From NCBI GenBank assembly GCA_903772945.1, contig CAICTM010000218.1, positions 1 to 64,000 of the forward strand: DNA of 64,000 nucleotides, read 5' to 3'. Positions 10,226-20,237 of the stretch are shown piece after piece. Every line of letters begins with the position of its first letter. The first letter of the stretch is position 1. The stretch is from Seminavis robusta. Its lineage: Eukaryota; Bacillariophyta; Bacillariophyceae; Naviculales; Naviculaceae. Position numbers and translations under genes: made by a program. Under the pieces are notes generated by a model, which did no database searches, was not told the DNA's origin, and saw only the letters and a list, made by a program, of their open reading frames with translations.

Positions 10226-11689
10226 CTAGTTCCATCTAGCGCCACAAATGCAGGTAGATCCTTCCCGCCGATTCAACCAGCAACAGGGACACTTCTCGGA
10301 TCGAATGCCTCCCCAAGATCGTGCCCAGATTATAAACGCAAACCGATCGCCTTTCGTGACCTTGGTCACATCGTGAAAGTGCCTTCCAACGTGAATGACG
10401 GCCAGCCCCATTTGGGGTTCAAATGTTCCCATCAATTGTCCTTCTTCTTCCGTCCCTCGTAACCCGCGAAACTCCAACAAGCCGCCTTCAAACACGTCGC
10501 CGATATTAATGTTCAGGGTGCATTCGCTATCGTCCGTGTGAACCACCAGGCGGTCTCGGGGTTTTCCGGTACCATCCGGGGTTGCCGAGTATCCAGCAAT
10601 GTACCCATGGCGCCAATCCAGGTCGCTCATCAAGCCTTCCGATTGCAGAAAGAGTTGTCTTGCCACTGGTTTCATGACCAAATGAAACAGCAAATCGTTG
10701 ACCCAACCAAGCCCCACGAGATCTAGATTGAAGGGTCGTCTTCCAAACTCTCGAAGATCTTCCTTTGTCTCACTGGCGCTTGCTAGTTCCTTGATGAAAT
10801 CTCGCAAGTCTTTGCAAAACTCCAAACTCAGCAACCGAAAGGAAAAGACGTCGTACATTTCCTCGTCCAACAAGCCCTCTAAACATTCGGCATCCAGATT
10901 CACTCTGGTGTCTCCCTTGACGACTGCCTCCACCGTAGGAATTGTTTTGTTGTATTTGGAGGAAAACATTTTGGATTGAAAGATGGCTTCGGCGGCTTTG
11001 GGGTCCAATATCCGTTCACGAACCTCTTGCCAAGTTTGACAGGGCTGCAAGAGTTTTTGCCATCGTTCCTTGTTCGGGCTCTCTGCCAGCACGATTTGCA
11101 CTAGACTTTGTATGGCCGTTCGCTTGCGCTGTAGTGTCTGTTTTTGCTGTCGAACCATGGTCAATCGTTCTTCCAAAGTGGTCTCGAGACGATCGATATC
11201 TTCCTCTTGCCACCTTTGCAAGTAGTTGGGGTATCGGGTCAAGCCCTCCAGGGCATGAAACAGGTGAGCCTGACGGTTGGAGGGGTCGTACTGGGATCCC
11301 GATGATTCGAGTTGTTGCGTCTCATTATGCGTCTCATTATTATTGTCTTCTGTCAAACGATTGAATTCTCGTTTCTTTTCATTGATTGCCCCGCCACCGA
11401 CTCCATCCAAAACCTCTTCCATGTCGTTGTTGGTTTCCAAGCGAGTGATAACGGAATCATTGGAGGTAGAAAATGTTGGCAGACCTGAAAAGAGCCTTTG
11501 CAGAACTTGCTTGGGCCGGTGATTCAAGGCCATAGCCGATGGACTCGCCAGAACAATCAGCACGAGGCAACCCAGTAGATTCCAGATCGGTTTTCGGTCT
11601 TCGCTTCCTTGCAGAACCATCAAAAATACGAATGGTAGCAAATATGGGCTTAATCCTCCTCCAATGACCTTGCCGTCGCTAGTGCTCAT
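10226..11689 (-). CDS. 2OG-Fe(II) dioxygenase (prolyl 4-hydroxylase-like), membrane-anchored
   Basis: Protein of about 487 residues; the first ATG of the frame is at 11689 (the frame is open further upstream without an ATG). The N-terminus has two hydrophobic stretches (LSPYLLPFVFLMVLQG and LLGCLVLIVLASPSAMAL), so it is probably anchored in the ER or Golgi. A charged helical region follows, then a C-terminal double-stranded beta-helix with the facial triad and cosubstrate residues: H-T-D in RLVVHTDDSECT (first His and Asp), the second His in VGRHFHDVTKV, and the 2-oxoglutarate-binding Arg in KGDRFAFIIWAR. This is the HxD...H...R layout of 2OG-Fe(II) oxygenases. A Cys-rich tail (CPCCWLNRR) is unusual and may bind metal. 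Substrate unknown. Confidence 0.82.
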   Translation of the reverse strand: MSTSDGKVIGGGLSPYLLPFVFLMVLQGSEDRKPIWNLLGCLVLIVLASPSAMALNHRPKQVLQRLFSGLPTFSTSNDSVITRLETNNDMEEVLDGVGGGAINEKKREFNRLTEDNNNETHNETQQLESSGSQYDPSNRQAHLFHALEGLTRYPNYLQRWQEEDIDRLETTLEERLTMVRQQKQTLQRKRTAIQSLVQIVLAESPNKERWQKLLQPCQTWQEVRERILDPKAAEAIFQSKMFSSKYNKTIPTVEAVVKGDTRVNLDAECLEGLLDEEMYDVFSFRLLSLEFCKDLRDFIKELASASETKEDLREFGRRPFNLDLVGLGWVNDLLFHLVMKPVARQLFLQSEGLMSDLDWRHGYIAGYSATPDGTGKPRDRLVVHTDDSECTLNINIGDVFEGGLLEFRGLRGTEEEGQLMGTFEPQMGLAVIHVGRHFHDVTKVTKGDRFAFIIWARSWGGIRSEKCPCCWLNRREGSTCICGARWN

Positions 11690-12436
11690 AGGGTAATGTT
11701 GCTGATATCCAGGATGGATCTGGAGAGGAGTGCATGTGCTGTGAGGACGATGTTGTTGGCAGGGATACCGGTCGTACAATTAAGGCTTGCCAGGTTGGGA
11801 GGGTTGTTGTCGGCTTTTCGCCGTTGTGTAGCTTCGGTTAGCTAGCTAGCTAGCTTGGAGGCGGAATTCGAATGAATGAGACCATAAACCTGCAGCGCTG
11901 TGAGAAGGTGTTCGGAAAAGCAAAAGGGTTTCCCGTGTGAAGATCTTGTCCGTCTCCAAGATTATGGGACAGCTGTGTGGACCCAAATGATTTGTTCGCT
12001 TGCAGTGGTATTGTTGTGAGCCTACAGGTAACCTGCCACTGGATAGTATAGGTGTCGCTAGCAAGTTTTAGTGCGTAACAGCCGGTAGACGAAACTGTTC
12101 ACGTTGGAACTACCAGTACATGTAACTACTGTAGATAATCCATTCGAGGTAGCAAGCGGTACATGATGTCAATACATGTACTAGTAATTTTGCAGAGGGT
12201 GTTGCATCAAGTTATTCATTTGCGGTGACATTGATTCTGCAATATCTCTATTCCATTCACGTTCGCCAACTTTTTCCAAGCATTTTCTCCCAAACCAAAT
12301 GAAAGACCAAATCAACTAGCATTTTTGAGAAGTACCGGTAGATTGTTGAAGTCGTCCTTGAATGGATGGCACGACACAAACCTAGCTAGCATGATGGTTA
12401 CCCAAGCTTTTATGTGGAAGAGGCTTCCGGTAATGA
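11690..12436. other. Spacer
   Basis: No supported gene. GCTAGCTAGCTAGC near 11838-11853 and several TACATGTA motifs (12118-12180). Confidence 0.4.
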
Positions 12437-12983
12437 CTACAGCTCGTCCTTTTTCTCTCCGCTTTCTTTTGAGGCAGCTGCAGCTGCCTCCTCTGCTTCT
12501 TGTTGCTTTGCCAATAAGATTTTTCTCCGTTCCTCGTTTCGTTTGCTAATTCGTCTCCAAGTCACTTCTTTTTCTCGTTCTGTCAATTGATCCCAGTTGT
12601 CAATTCTCCTTGTAGAACCTATGATAACATCGAAAGAAGCATGGTTAATGTACACAAGCGGGAAAAGATGAGTGTGACCTGCCGCGCCAAAAACACTGAA
12701 ACCATCACACTCCCCTCTGATAGCTAGTTGACTGACCATCCGAGTTGAGGATAACGGGGCCCATTTCTTCAAATGATATTGTCTCTCCCAACTTGATCCG
12801 TGGGATATTGGCATTTGGATCTGCATCTGGCAACTGGGGTACTTCGTCGCCCTTGTTGGTGTCATCCGAAGCGGCTGCCTTTGCAGCATCACTGTTACCT
12901 GCCATCGATGCCATGATGAAGCTGTCCGAAACAACACCCGCACTGAGCAATGTCGCAATCCAACACAACCGACCCAAGCCCAT
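12437..12983 (-). CDS. Small secretory protein with C-terminal KDEL
   Basis: Predicted 142-residue protein from two exons: 12983-12737 and 12618-12437, with a 118-nt GT-AG intron. The start ATG 12983 is chosen because it opens with a good signal peptide (MGLGRLCWIATLLSAGVVSDS). An acidic linker follows, then a compact motif that splicing rebuilds: GPVILNSDGSTRRIDNW, then LTEREKEVTWRRISKRNEER. I recall similar short 'V.N.DGt..RI.NW..lTe.E...t.r...KRN..R' motifs in small fungal, plant and algal proteins of unknown role; this should be tested by a profile search. The last four residues are KDEL, the classic ER-lumen retrieval signal. Likely an ER-resident soluble protein; function unknown. It is divergent from the SMP-domain gene. 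Confidence 0.72.
12619..12736 (-). other. Intron of the KDEL-protein gene
   Basis: Donor GTCAGT, acceptor ATCATAG on the minus strand, 118 nt. It splits the Gly codon of the NSDG motif (G|GT). Confidence 0.65.
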
Positions 12984-13632
12984 GGTCGTCGAGGCTCTTC
13001 GAAATGAGAGTTGAGCGAGGGAAGAGGGATATAGAAGCTGGTTGAGCTGCTTATCTCCAATGAGGCAAAGATCTTCTCCCCAACCTTGAAAGCAACTATG
13101 AACTTGGGCCAATTCTTTGCCTCCATGAACCTTCTTCTTGCTAGGCCCTGGCTACTACTAGTAGCTAGGCACTCCCAATTCTGACACACTTGCATCCTTC
13201 CTTGGTGTTCAACAAAGTCTCTACTAGCTAGTACGGTACGGTAGTCTACTTTTCAGAGAAAGCCATCAAGGAGTGTCTGTCCTCGTGGTCACTTTTAGAA
13301 AGTGTGGAATCGAATCGTGGATACTTTCTATTTTAAACAGGTAGAGCTGTTTACCGCCAAAAAGGACTACTATTAGGTTGAACTGATCTCCACCGTCGAC
13401 TGCGACGACAAGATCGAGCAGCACGAACATGGCGCCAAATTTTAGGACCGCAACTTCTCACACGTGTTACTCGGAAGAGTTGACACTCCTCGGTTGCTTG
13501 TATCTTGGAAGTTGGAAGCAAGAACAAAGCAAAAGGTATCTTTGGCAGGAGTACTGTTTGTTTTTGGGTTGGTTCGTCGATCCTAGCTGATGGCTCAAAT
13601 AGATTAATGAAGCGTAAAAGGCAGGCAATGAA
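12984..13632. promoter_or_regulatory. Divergent intergenic region, KDEL protein / SMP protein
   Basis: 649 bp between two outward-pointing starts. TACTAGTAGCTAG-type palindromes near 13155-13245; no defined promoter element identified. Confidence 0.35.
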
Positions 13633-16600
13633 ATGAAATTCGACCAGTTTCGTCGTTTTGGACTCTTTGTTGTTGGACTGCTACTACATGTACTACTAGT
13701 ACGATCAGGCCATGCCCAAGACGACATCCCCGTTACTCAAGTCTCTCATCATGTTGCAGAGGCTCTAGTCGACGTGGTAGCTGAGGCTACAGATACCATC
13801 AATAGGCCATGTCTCACGAATTCTTGTGATGCAGATGATGCTGTTCATCCCACCACAGTGAAAGAAGAAGGGGTTGTGTTGGGTCCTCCTCGTGATATTA
13901 CTCCAAAAACAACGAGTCCTTTATCTGCGAAAAAAGGGATTCTAAAGCGTCTCATTCGTCAAAGTCAAAGCGCAAAAAAATCCAAAGGAAAGAATGGAAC
14001 AAGAACGAGAATCGGGATGATGGTTGGGCCTTTGAAGCAAATGAAAAGGGCTATCAAAGAGTTGCGATTGCGCAAGAAAGTTACTATTAGAAGGAAAAGA
14101 AAGAGCAAGAAAAAGGAAGTCGTTGGTGGTAGCAAAACCACACAGAAAGCGGTTAAGGAAAGGAAAACTACAATCACCAATCTGAAACAACAAATTAATA
14201 CTGAGAAGCAAGAAGAAACACAGGAACAACAGCTGCAGCAGGAGGAGAAGCAGGCACCGTCCAAACGGCGAGTAGCAAGAGCCTTTGAAGCATTTCGAAC
14301 TCGTAATGGCAGCAACAAACAACAACAAACTTTGACTGGAACTCGTCTCTTGTCGGGGTCCTTTCAGCTAATCTCATCCACGGCCGGATTCGTGGCCACG
14401 GGAGTACGAGTTACGGGGGATACAGCAGCCGGGTTAATGGGGACATCGGTAAAAGGCATTGGAACGGTTGTCAAAACGGTGGGTGTTGGACTGAATTCTG
14501 CCAGTAAATTGTTGGACAAGAATTCAGACAAGGGGGGCAGCACTTCTAAACTCGACTTGGATGTTGACACTTGTCGAGCTACCGACAGGATCACAGAGCA
14601 GCAGCAACAGAACACGTCAAAGCAACAATCCATCCTCAACCAACCAGAACAAAAGAAAAAGAAAGAGCCCAACCATAAGCGACCGTATATCAAACGGACA
14701 CAAGCAGTCGCGGCCAAGACTGTGCGATTGCTGGGTAATGTCTTTGATGGGCTCGGCGAGACGATGCTGATTGCCGGGGTTGCTGCAGAGTCTCTGGCAT
14801 CGTCCACAGCTGGGGTTGCCGAAGAAACCGTGCGTATTATTGAGGATCTAGCGGGGACTATCTCGATTGCCATTTCTTTGCGAGGTGAACATCGAAACAA
14901 GAAGAAAAACGACAAGAACGAAGAATCGCCTTTGTCCAATCAGCAACAACATAACAAACGAACACCTGTGTTTCTCTCGTTTGGCACGTATCCTGATAAC
15001 GAAGGGACTTTCTTATCCGAAGATGAGAAACGAGCAAGGCTCCTGGTACAGCTTCAGGCCCAATGGATGAAGGAACCAACAATACACCACAGTTGGGAGC
15101 TCATCGAGCTACTTAGGGAGGATATTGCGACCTTTGGAAGGAACGTTTCAGCAGATGTAGAAGGAGTCCCAAGTATGACGACTGAGCTTGCAGCAGCCCT
15201 TCTCTTGTGTCACCTGCTGGCTGTTGTCGTGCTCTATCGGCGGCCATCCAAGGGAGAAGGGGTTGGCGAGTCAAAGGCGCCACTTGGAAACCCAGGCAAA
15301 GATACTCCCGTGACGGATGCGTGTTGGAGCTCGAAGCTGGAGTGGGTACATTCGAAAGTACTCACAAACTGCCAAGCAGTTCAATCCCTGTCAATGTTCC
15401 AGATCATCTGTAGCACATCACGGTGCCTCGTCAATCTGCTATTCGCACTCCTCTGCCACACTGGCAGGCTTTTGTTTCGTGTTGGATGCAGCCGGGAGCT
15501 GCTTCTCCTCCTAGTCTATGGTCTGGTCTGGACTTACCTCAGTCGTCGATGCCAGGATAAGGCGTTGTTGGTACAAAGGTGAGGGTGGATCTCTGTCGCT
15601 TGATGATGCACCATGGGCATTCTAACATGTTGAATCGTCAATAGGCATGCAGAGGCGGTAGGCTTTCGCAATGGCCTCGCCACCATATCGGGGACATCAC
15701 TTCCCACGGAGACTACACTGTGGTTGAACAAAGTGCTAAAGAAAGTTTGGCGCGTGGACTCTGAAACTGACTTGTCCCATCAGTACCCAGTCTTTGTAAA
15801 GAGGGCGTCAAAAGCAATGACAAATTTGAAACAAGGAGGACTAGAGCCTTTCTTGTCGTCTGCCATTGGGACTGGCATCGTCCGGGGACTCGACCTTGCA
15901 AAGACTCTGAGACCCACAGATGTGGCTTACGTTTCACTCTTTTCTCTGTCTCTTGGAAGTCTCCCGCCAATGGTCCGGAGTGTGAGAATCAGTGAAGGAA
16001 CTTGGCACGAGAACCGAATCGAAGTTGACTTGGAGGTTGACGCCTTTTTGGAAGATTTGATGATGGTGCTCGACGTGAAACTTTCGTCGTTGAGCTATGC
16101 CCTGTTGCCTTCAACCCAGATCAAGATCCACAACGTCAACTTTCGGGCGTCGATCAAGGCTGTGTTATTCCTAGCGCCCCAGCATCCCTTTGTCTCAACC
16201 GTCGAGCTTTCATTTGCTGAACAGCCGCTCTGCGATCTTCGAGTAACCCCTGTGAGCAAGGACAGGTACGTATGTTAGTTTCAGACAATGCTGACAAGTG
16301 GCTGCTGCTTTTCATCTCACTTTGGAGCCCCTCCATCATGGCGCCACGCAACTACCTTCCAGAAGCCTCCTTCAAGGCATTGACTTGGGAGCAATACCAT
16401 TTTTGAATGAGTGGATTAAGGAAGCTATCAAATCTGGATTGTCGCAATATGTGTCTCCGCGTTACGTCAGCATTGAAGTTGATGAGCTGCTTCACAGGCA
16501 AGTCTGTAGAGGTCAAACAACTGGAGTTGAAACTATCCCTCTCCCGCGTCGTCATCCTCACGTGCGTTGTTCCTGTCGGCAGCAGACAAAACCACTTCCA

Positions 16601-16964
16601 GGAAAAGTCTTTACCCAGCGCGAGTCTGAAGAACCTTCGACGCAAAACGCTCCACTCTGTCGTCAACCCACGCACATCTATTCCACAAGGGATTGCCGTT
16701 GCGTCGGTTGCAGACAAGCTAGAGTCCCATCATTCATCTTGTCAACCCGTGGCAACTGTAGACACTAGCACTACTGCACCTCGTCGTCAAGACGAACAGA
16801 GGAATGAGAGAGCTTTCCTGAGACCAGTGACGGAGTTATCCCGGTTGGCCCAGGAGCGGCATGATCTCAAACAAGACAACCCAATACGGCCGGTCACGGA
16901 GCTTTCTCGGCGTGGCTTGGATCGTTGGCTGGAATCTAAACTGAAGGTCAAACAGGGCTTGTAA
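13633..16964 (+). CDS. Signal-peptide membrane protein with SMP-like lipid-transfer domain
   Basis: Large protein; exons 13633-15578, 15645-16265, 16363-about 16497, then a frame change and a coding tail to 16964. It starts with a signal peptide (MKFDQFRRFGLFVVGLLL...GHA). A very basic Lys/Arg region follows (residues about 110-190), then two glycine/alanine/threonine-rich amphipathic stretches, around 235-300 (STAGFVATGVRVTGDTAAGL) and 355-415 (IAGVAAESLASSTAGVAEET), of the kind that coat lipid surfaces. Hydrophobic segments lie near 515-535 and 600-640. Exon 2 and the start of exon 3 give an SMP-like module: WLNKVLKKVW, then LGSLPPMVRSV, LDVKLSSLSYALLP, and across the intron GIDLGAIPFLNEWIKEAI. 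SMP domains carry lipids at ER contact sites (extended synaptotagmins, ERMES). The tail has two RPVTELSR repeats. An ER contact-site lipid-transfer role is inferred. Confidence 0.62.
15579..15644 (+). other. Intron 1 of the SMP-protein gene
   Basis: GTGAGG...AATAG, 66 nt; the junction AG|G makes Arg and continues into LWLNKVLKKVW. Confidence 0.7.
16266..16362 (+). other. Intron 2 of the SMP-protein gene
   Basis: GTACGT...CTTCCAG, 97 nt. Chosen over several shorter alternatives because it removes an in-frame TGA and joins the SMP block to GIDLGAIPF. Confidence 0.6.
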
Positions 16965-17740
16965 AATGAGACTGGAGCGAGCTAGTCTCATTCGTTTCAT
17001 ACCGAAAACATGCCCGGAGAGAGTTGATTTGTGCACGTCGCATCGACACTGGTAGACTTGTATCGGTACGTAGCCTGAGCTTAACATGAAGGCTTGCTGC
17101 TTGAGGCGATGGGGATGCCAGCTGAACGTTGCACGCTTTTCTCGGAAGGGAATACCGGTACCGCTCAGAGATTAGTAACATCCTGGATTCCCCACGCCGT
17201 AGAACAAGCACTATCGTGTCCCTGCTGGCACAATGAACATTGTTGTGGCTCACAGGTGGCAGTCCAACACTTACTTGATCTCACGGATAGTGAGGGCTGA
17301 GCATGAATGGGACTCTATGAGCGTTTAGTACAGTACATGTAGTGCTGCTCGACTGGGATCCGTACGGTAAAACTCTGCAGATATGAATCGAATCTACAAG
17401 TAACTGCACTCTAGCAGAAGGCCACTAGATAGATAGATCCTACTATTGGAAACTGTATCTACATGCACACTACCAACCTCTCAGCTTGCAGTGGACTCGT
17501 GCACACGAAGTCATGTAGTCACCGCGCCCTCTGTTAGTAGCGTAGTCAGTTTTGACGGCCTGTTTCATGTAGTTTGCTGCCTTTGCCGTTTCCCCCCGAC
17601 TCTCACAAAACAACCCAAGATAGAAGAGCGCGTAGAATTCATCGGCAATACTGTGTGCAGCAGCAGTGCGAAGTGACGTGAGAGATGTGCATCAATCCAT
17701 CGAGTTGAAGATGATACCAAGCTTCTCCTTGTGTGAGCAC
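16965..17740. other. Spacer between convergent genes
   Basis: No supported gene. Several ACCGGTA and TACATGTA palindromes and a TAGATAGATAGAT run near 17427. Confidence 0.4.
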
Positions 17741-18508
17741 TTACTTTCCTTGATGACCTGCCGCAGCCAGCTCAAGCTCTGTGGCTTCACCTCTGAACAA
17801 TGAATAGACAGTGCCCTGTATGCAACAGAAGTTCAGGTACAAGAAGGAACGCAAATGCAGAATATGAATATCATTGAAAAAAGAAAGTTAAAAACAGCAA
17901 GCTCACTCCAGTGCTTATTACCATGATTCTTCTCCTGTCTGTCATTCCTTCTGGGAGTGACATTTTGTTTTTGGGCGGGATATCGGAAGGATTCAATCTC
18001 GATACGCTAGCAATATCCCACACAATCTCTTCCACATCTCGTGGGTTGACTTTGACATCTATTCGGAACTGTGCCACAAGAACAGAGATTTGAATTCAAA
18101 AACCGCATGTGGAAACTGCAATCAACCAACTCCAATCGAGCTGGTCCCGTACAAACTACATGAAACATGAAACTAACTAACCTGTTTGGAAGCATCCTCA
18201 AATTGATCGGCATAGTAATAGCTGAGACCTCGTTGCCAGAGGAAGGGTGTCAGCGATCCATCCGGAATCATTGCATCTGCTTGATCAAAGAGTTTTATGG
18301 ATCCATCCACGTCACCATTGCGAAAGGCATCCATGCCCTTGGACACGAGTTGGCGGGGCGTCACACCCTCGGGGTAGGGAGATGACGATGACACTACCAC
18401 CAATGGCGAACGCCTCGCTGGTCGAGATGCCTTTGTATTCAAGAATCCACTACATCTTTCGACCGACAGTAGCAGTAGCAACAGGATGATGAACAAAGGC
18501 TTCTTCAT
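17741..18508 (-). CDS. Plastid-targeted TPR-like protein
   Basis: Predicted 182-residue protein from three exons: 18508-18182, 18068-17922 and 17815-17741; all junctions are phase 0. The N-terminus (MKKPLFIILLLLLL...ERCSGFLNTKA) is a signal peptide ending in SG-F, fitting a diatom plastid bipartite presequence. The mature part has a tetratricopeptide-like helix pair (GMDAFRNGDVDGSIKLFDQA, then LWQRGLSYYYADQFEDASKQ), and exon 2 continues FRIDVKVNPRDVEEIVWDIA. Exon 2 ends in DRRRIM and exon 3 holds LFRGEATELELAAAG. This order resembles a small chloroplast TPR family in plants and algae that has a 'DRRPvM...F.G' block. Molecular role unknown. It shares a 402-bp divergent promoter region with another plastid protein. 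Confidence 0.78.
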
Positions 18509-18910
18509 GGTGGATGGTGGCAGATACATGTACACGTAGAACGACAGAACGATAGAACGCTTTGTGGTCGGAAATAAGACGATGACGAAGTGTCCCTGTT
18601 TGTGACAACTCGAGAGGGCTCAGACACACACATGATGTAATCTAAAAGCCAGCAAGAGTTGGGATAATTTATTTGAAATCACAATCTTCGGATCTTTCGA
18701 AGCCATCCAATCCTCATTTTTTAACGACATCTGCTTTGGCCAGAAGGCTTTCCAGATGGCAATGACACAATACTTCGTACCAAAATACTGTACAGTCGCT
18801 GAAAGCAAATGCCGATAAAATCCCCTTCGATCGTCATTCATTGATTGCATTGATCGATAGCCAACAATTGATAGCCAGCTCCGGAACATCTATCTAAAAA
18901 CTTCGTAAAG
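18509..18910. promoter_or_regulatory. Divergent intergenic region between two plastid-protein genes
   Basis: 402 bp separate two outward start codons, both of preproteins with SGF/SAF plastid motifs; shared regulation is possible. No known element recognised. Confidence 0.4.
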
Positions 18911-19957
18911 ATGAGGATCTCTGCGCTACCTTTCGTGCTGCTTGTTTGGGCGAACGGCATCTCTGCCTTTGTGGTAAAGCACCACCAAACTCGCTCTTCA
19001 GCTCTCGCGGCAACGTTGGAGTCTCAACCCCAGCAGCGATCGTCGCAGCAATACCGACCCGTCCGACCCGTGTTTGTGGTGGGCGAAGTCCCCGCCGCCA
19101 TGGGAGCCTCCTTGGCGTTGAATTGCTTTCAAGTATTGACGGGACAGATGCAAATCCCTGCGGACCAACGGGGATCTCCGCCCCAACAACCCGTCTCGCT
19201 GTTCAATGCCAACAGCATCGACAAACTAACAGAAAACATTGGTTTGTACTCCAACACGGAGCCCATCTTGCATGTGTTTGTCGGTGCCACGGGAGATGGT
19301 GTTGGTATTCTGAGAGACCCCGAAGTTAGAGCTGGAATTTCCTATTTGGGAGTCCAACCGAGTCCCTGGGATACACAGGGACCTCTGGTGTCGCTCGAAA
19401 CGGCACAAATGTACAGCCCCACTCTCAAAGAGGTACTGAGCAATCTGTCTCCCCGCAACAATAATAATAGCCCCGGCCAACCCGTGGTATTTCTCACCAT
19501 GGAGTTGTCCTTGCATCTGGCATTGCTCAATGGAAACGTCTTGCCCAAATCTACCGCCAATCAAGACTCCTTTCATGTACTCATGCCGGAAGGGGGCAGT
19601 ATTGTGGTAAACTACCTCTACGACACCAAGTCCTTTGGAATGGGCACGGACCCTCTCTCCTGCAAGACCAAAGAAACTGTCATTTCCACACCACCTACCT
19701 TTTCCACCGCCAAGAGAAGTTCGTCTTCCGCGGCGGCATACACGGCGTTGCGTGGCAATGGAATGGACGAGATTTCTTCCGCGGCCGTGGCAGCCGCGTG
19801 TGCCACCATGCTAGGAGATGATGCGGCCAGGGCTACATCGATTAGCTGGTCCACTGTGGAAAAAGCTTGTCAGCTGGCTCGGCATATTCGTCAATATGGC
19901 GCCGTGGACAATCCCGGTGCCCTTCGAAAACAATACACTGCGTATGGATACAAATAG
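18911..19957 (+). CDS. Plastid-targeted protein of unknown function
   Basis: Single-exon protein of 348 residues. The presequence MRISALPFVLLVWANGISAF|VVKHH matches the ASAF-type cleavage motif of diatom plastid proteins. The mature region opens with PVFVVGEVPAAMGASLALN, a Gly/Ala-rich strand-loop-helix that could bind a nucleotide or cofactor, but no complete Rossmann motif is visible. Later blocks include HVFVGATGDGVGILRDPEVRAG and VVFLTMELSLHLALLNGNVLP, and a Ser/Ala-rich helical C-terminus. I do not recognise the family. It is divergent from the TPR-like plastid gene. Confidence 0.75.
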   Translation: MRISALPFVLLVWANGISAFVVKHHQTRSSALAATLESQPQQRSSQQYRPVRPVFVVGEVPAAMGASLALNCFQVLTGQMQIPADQRGSPPQQPVSLFNANSIDKLTENIGLYSNTEPILHVFVGATGDGVGILRDPEVRAGISYLGVQPSPWDTQGPLVSLETAQMYSPTLKEVLSNLSPRNNNNSPGQPVVFLTMELSLHLALLNGNVLPKSTANQDSFHVLMPEGGSIVVNYLYDTKSFGMGTDPLSCKTKETVISTPPTFSTAKRSSSSAAAYTALRGNGMDEISSAAVAAACATMLGDDAARATSISWSTVEKACQLARHIRQYGAVDNPGALRKQYTAYGYK

Positions 19958-20237
19958 AAATTAGAAAAGAAGAGTTTCGGGCTGACCCACGCACTCAATG
20001 TGAAGAAATCCATGCATAACCGCTTAAATAGATGTTTGTTTGTTTGCACATTTGTTACACATTGCTGTGTCGTTTGAGCGTGGTCTCAATCAAGACGGTA
20101 AGGTAACATTGGATGCTTTCGTTTAGGTGTCTTGCACAGAGAACAGTTCCACTTCCTCTGAAGTTCAGCTAGCTAGCTTAAGTTTTGCTACAGTACTCAT
20201 TGTCACTATCTACTAGCTAGTAAACGGTTTGCGCTAG

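Noticed and set aside
13942-14377. Cys/Phe/Leu-rich minus-strand frames
   Set aside because: Complement of the lysine-rich region of the SMP gene; no domain and no ATG-anchored structure.
16266-16298. 33-nt intron ending at GACAAG in the SMP gene
   Set aside because: Too short and out of phase; the 97-nt alternative to 16362 has a better acceptor and gives the SMP-like sequence.
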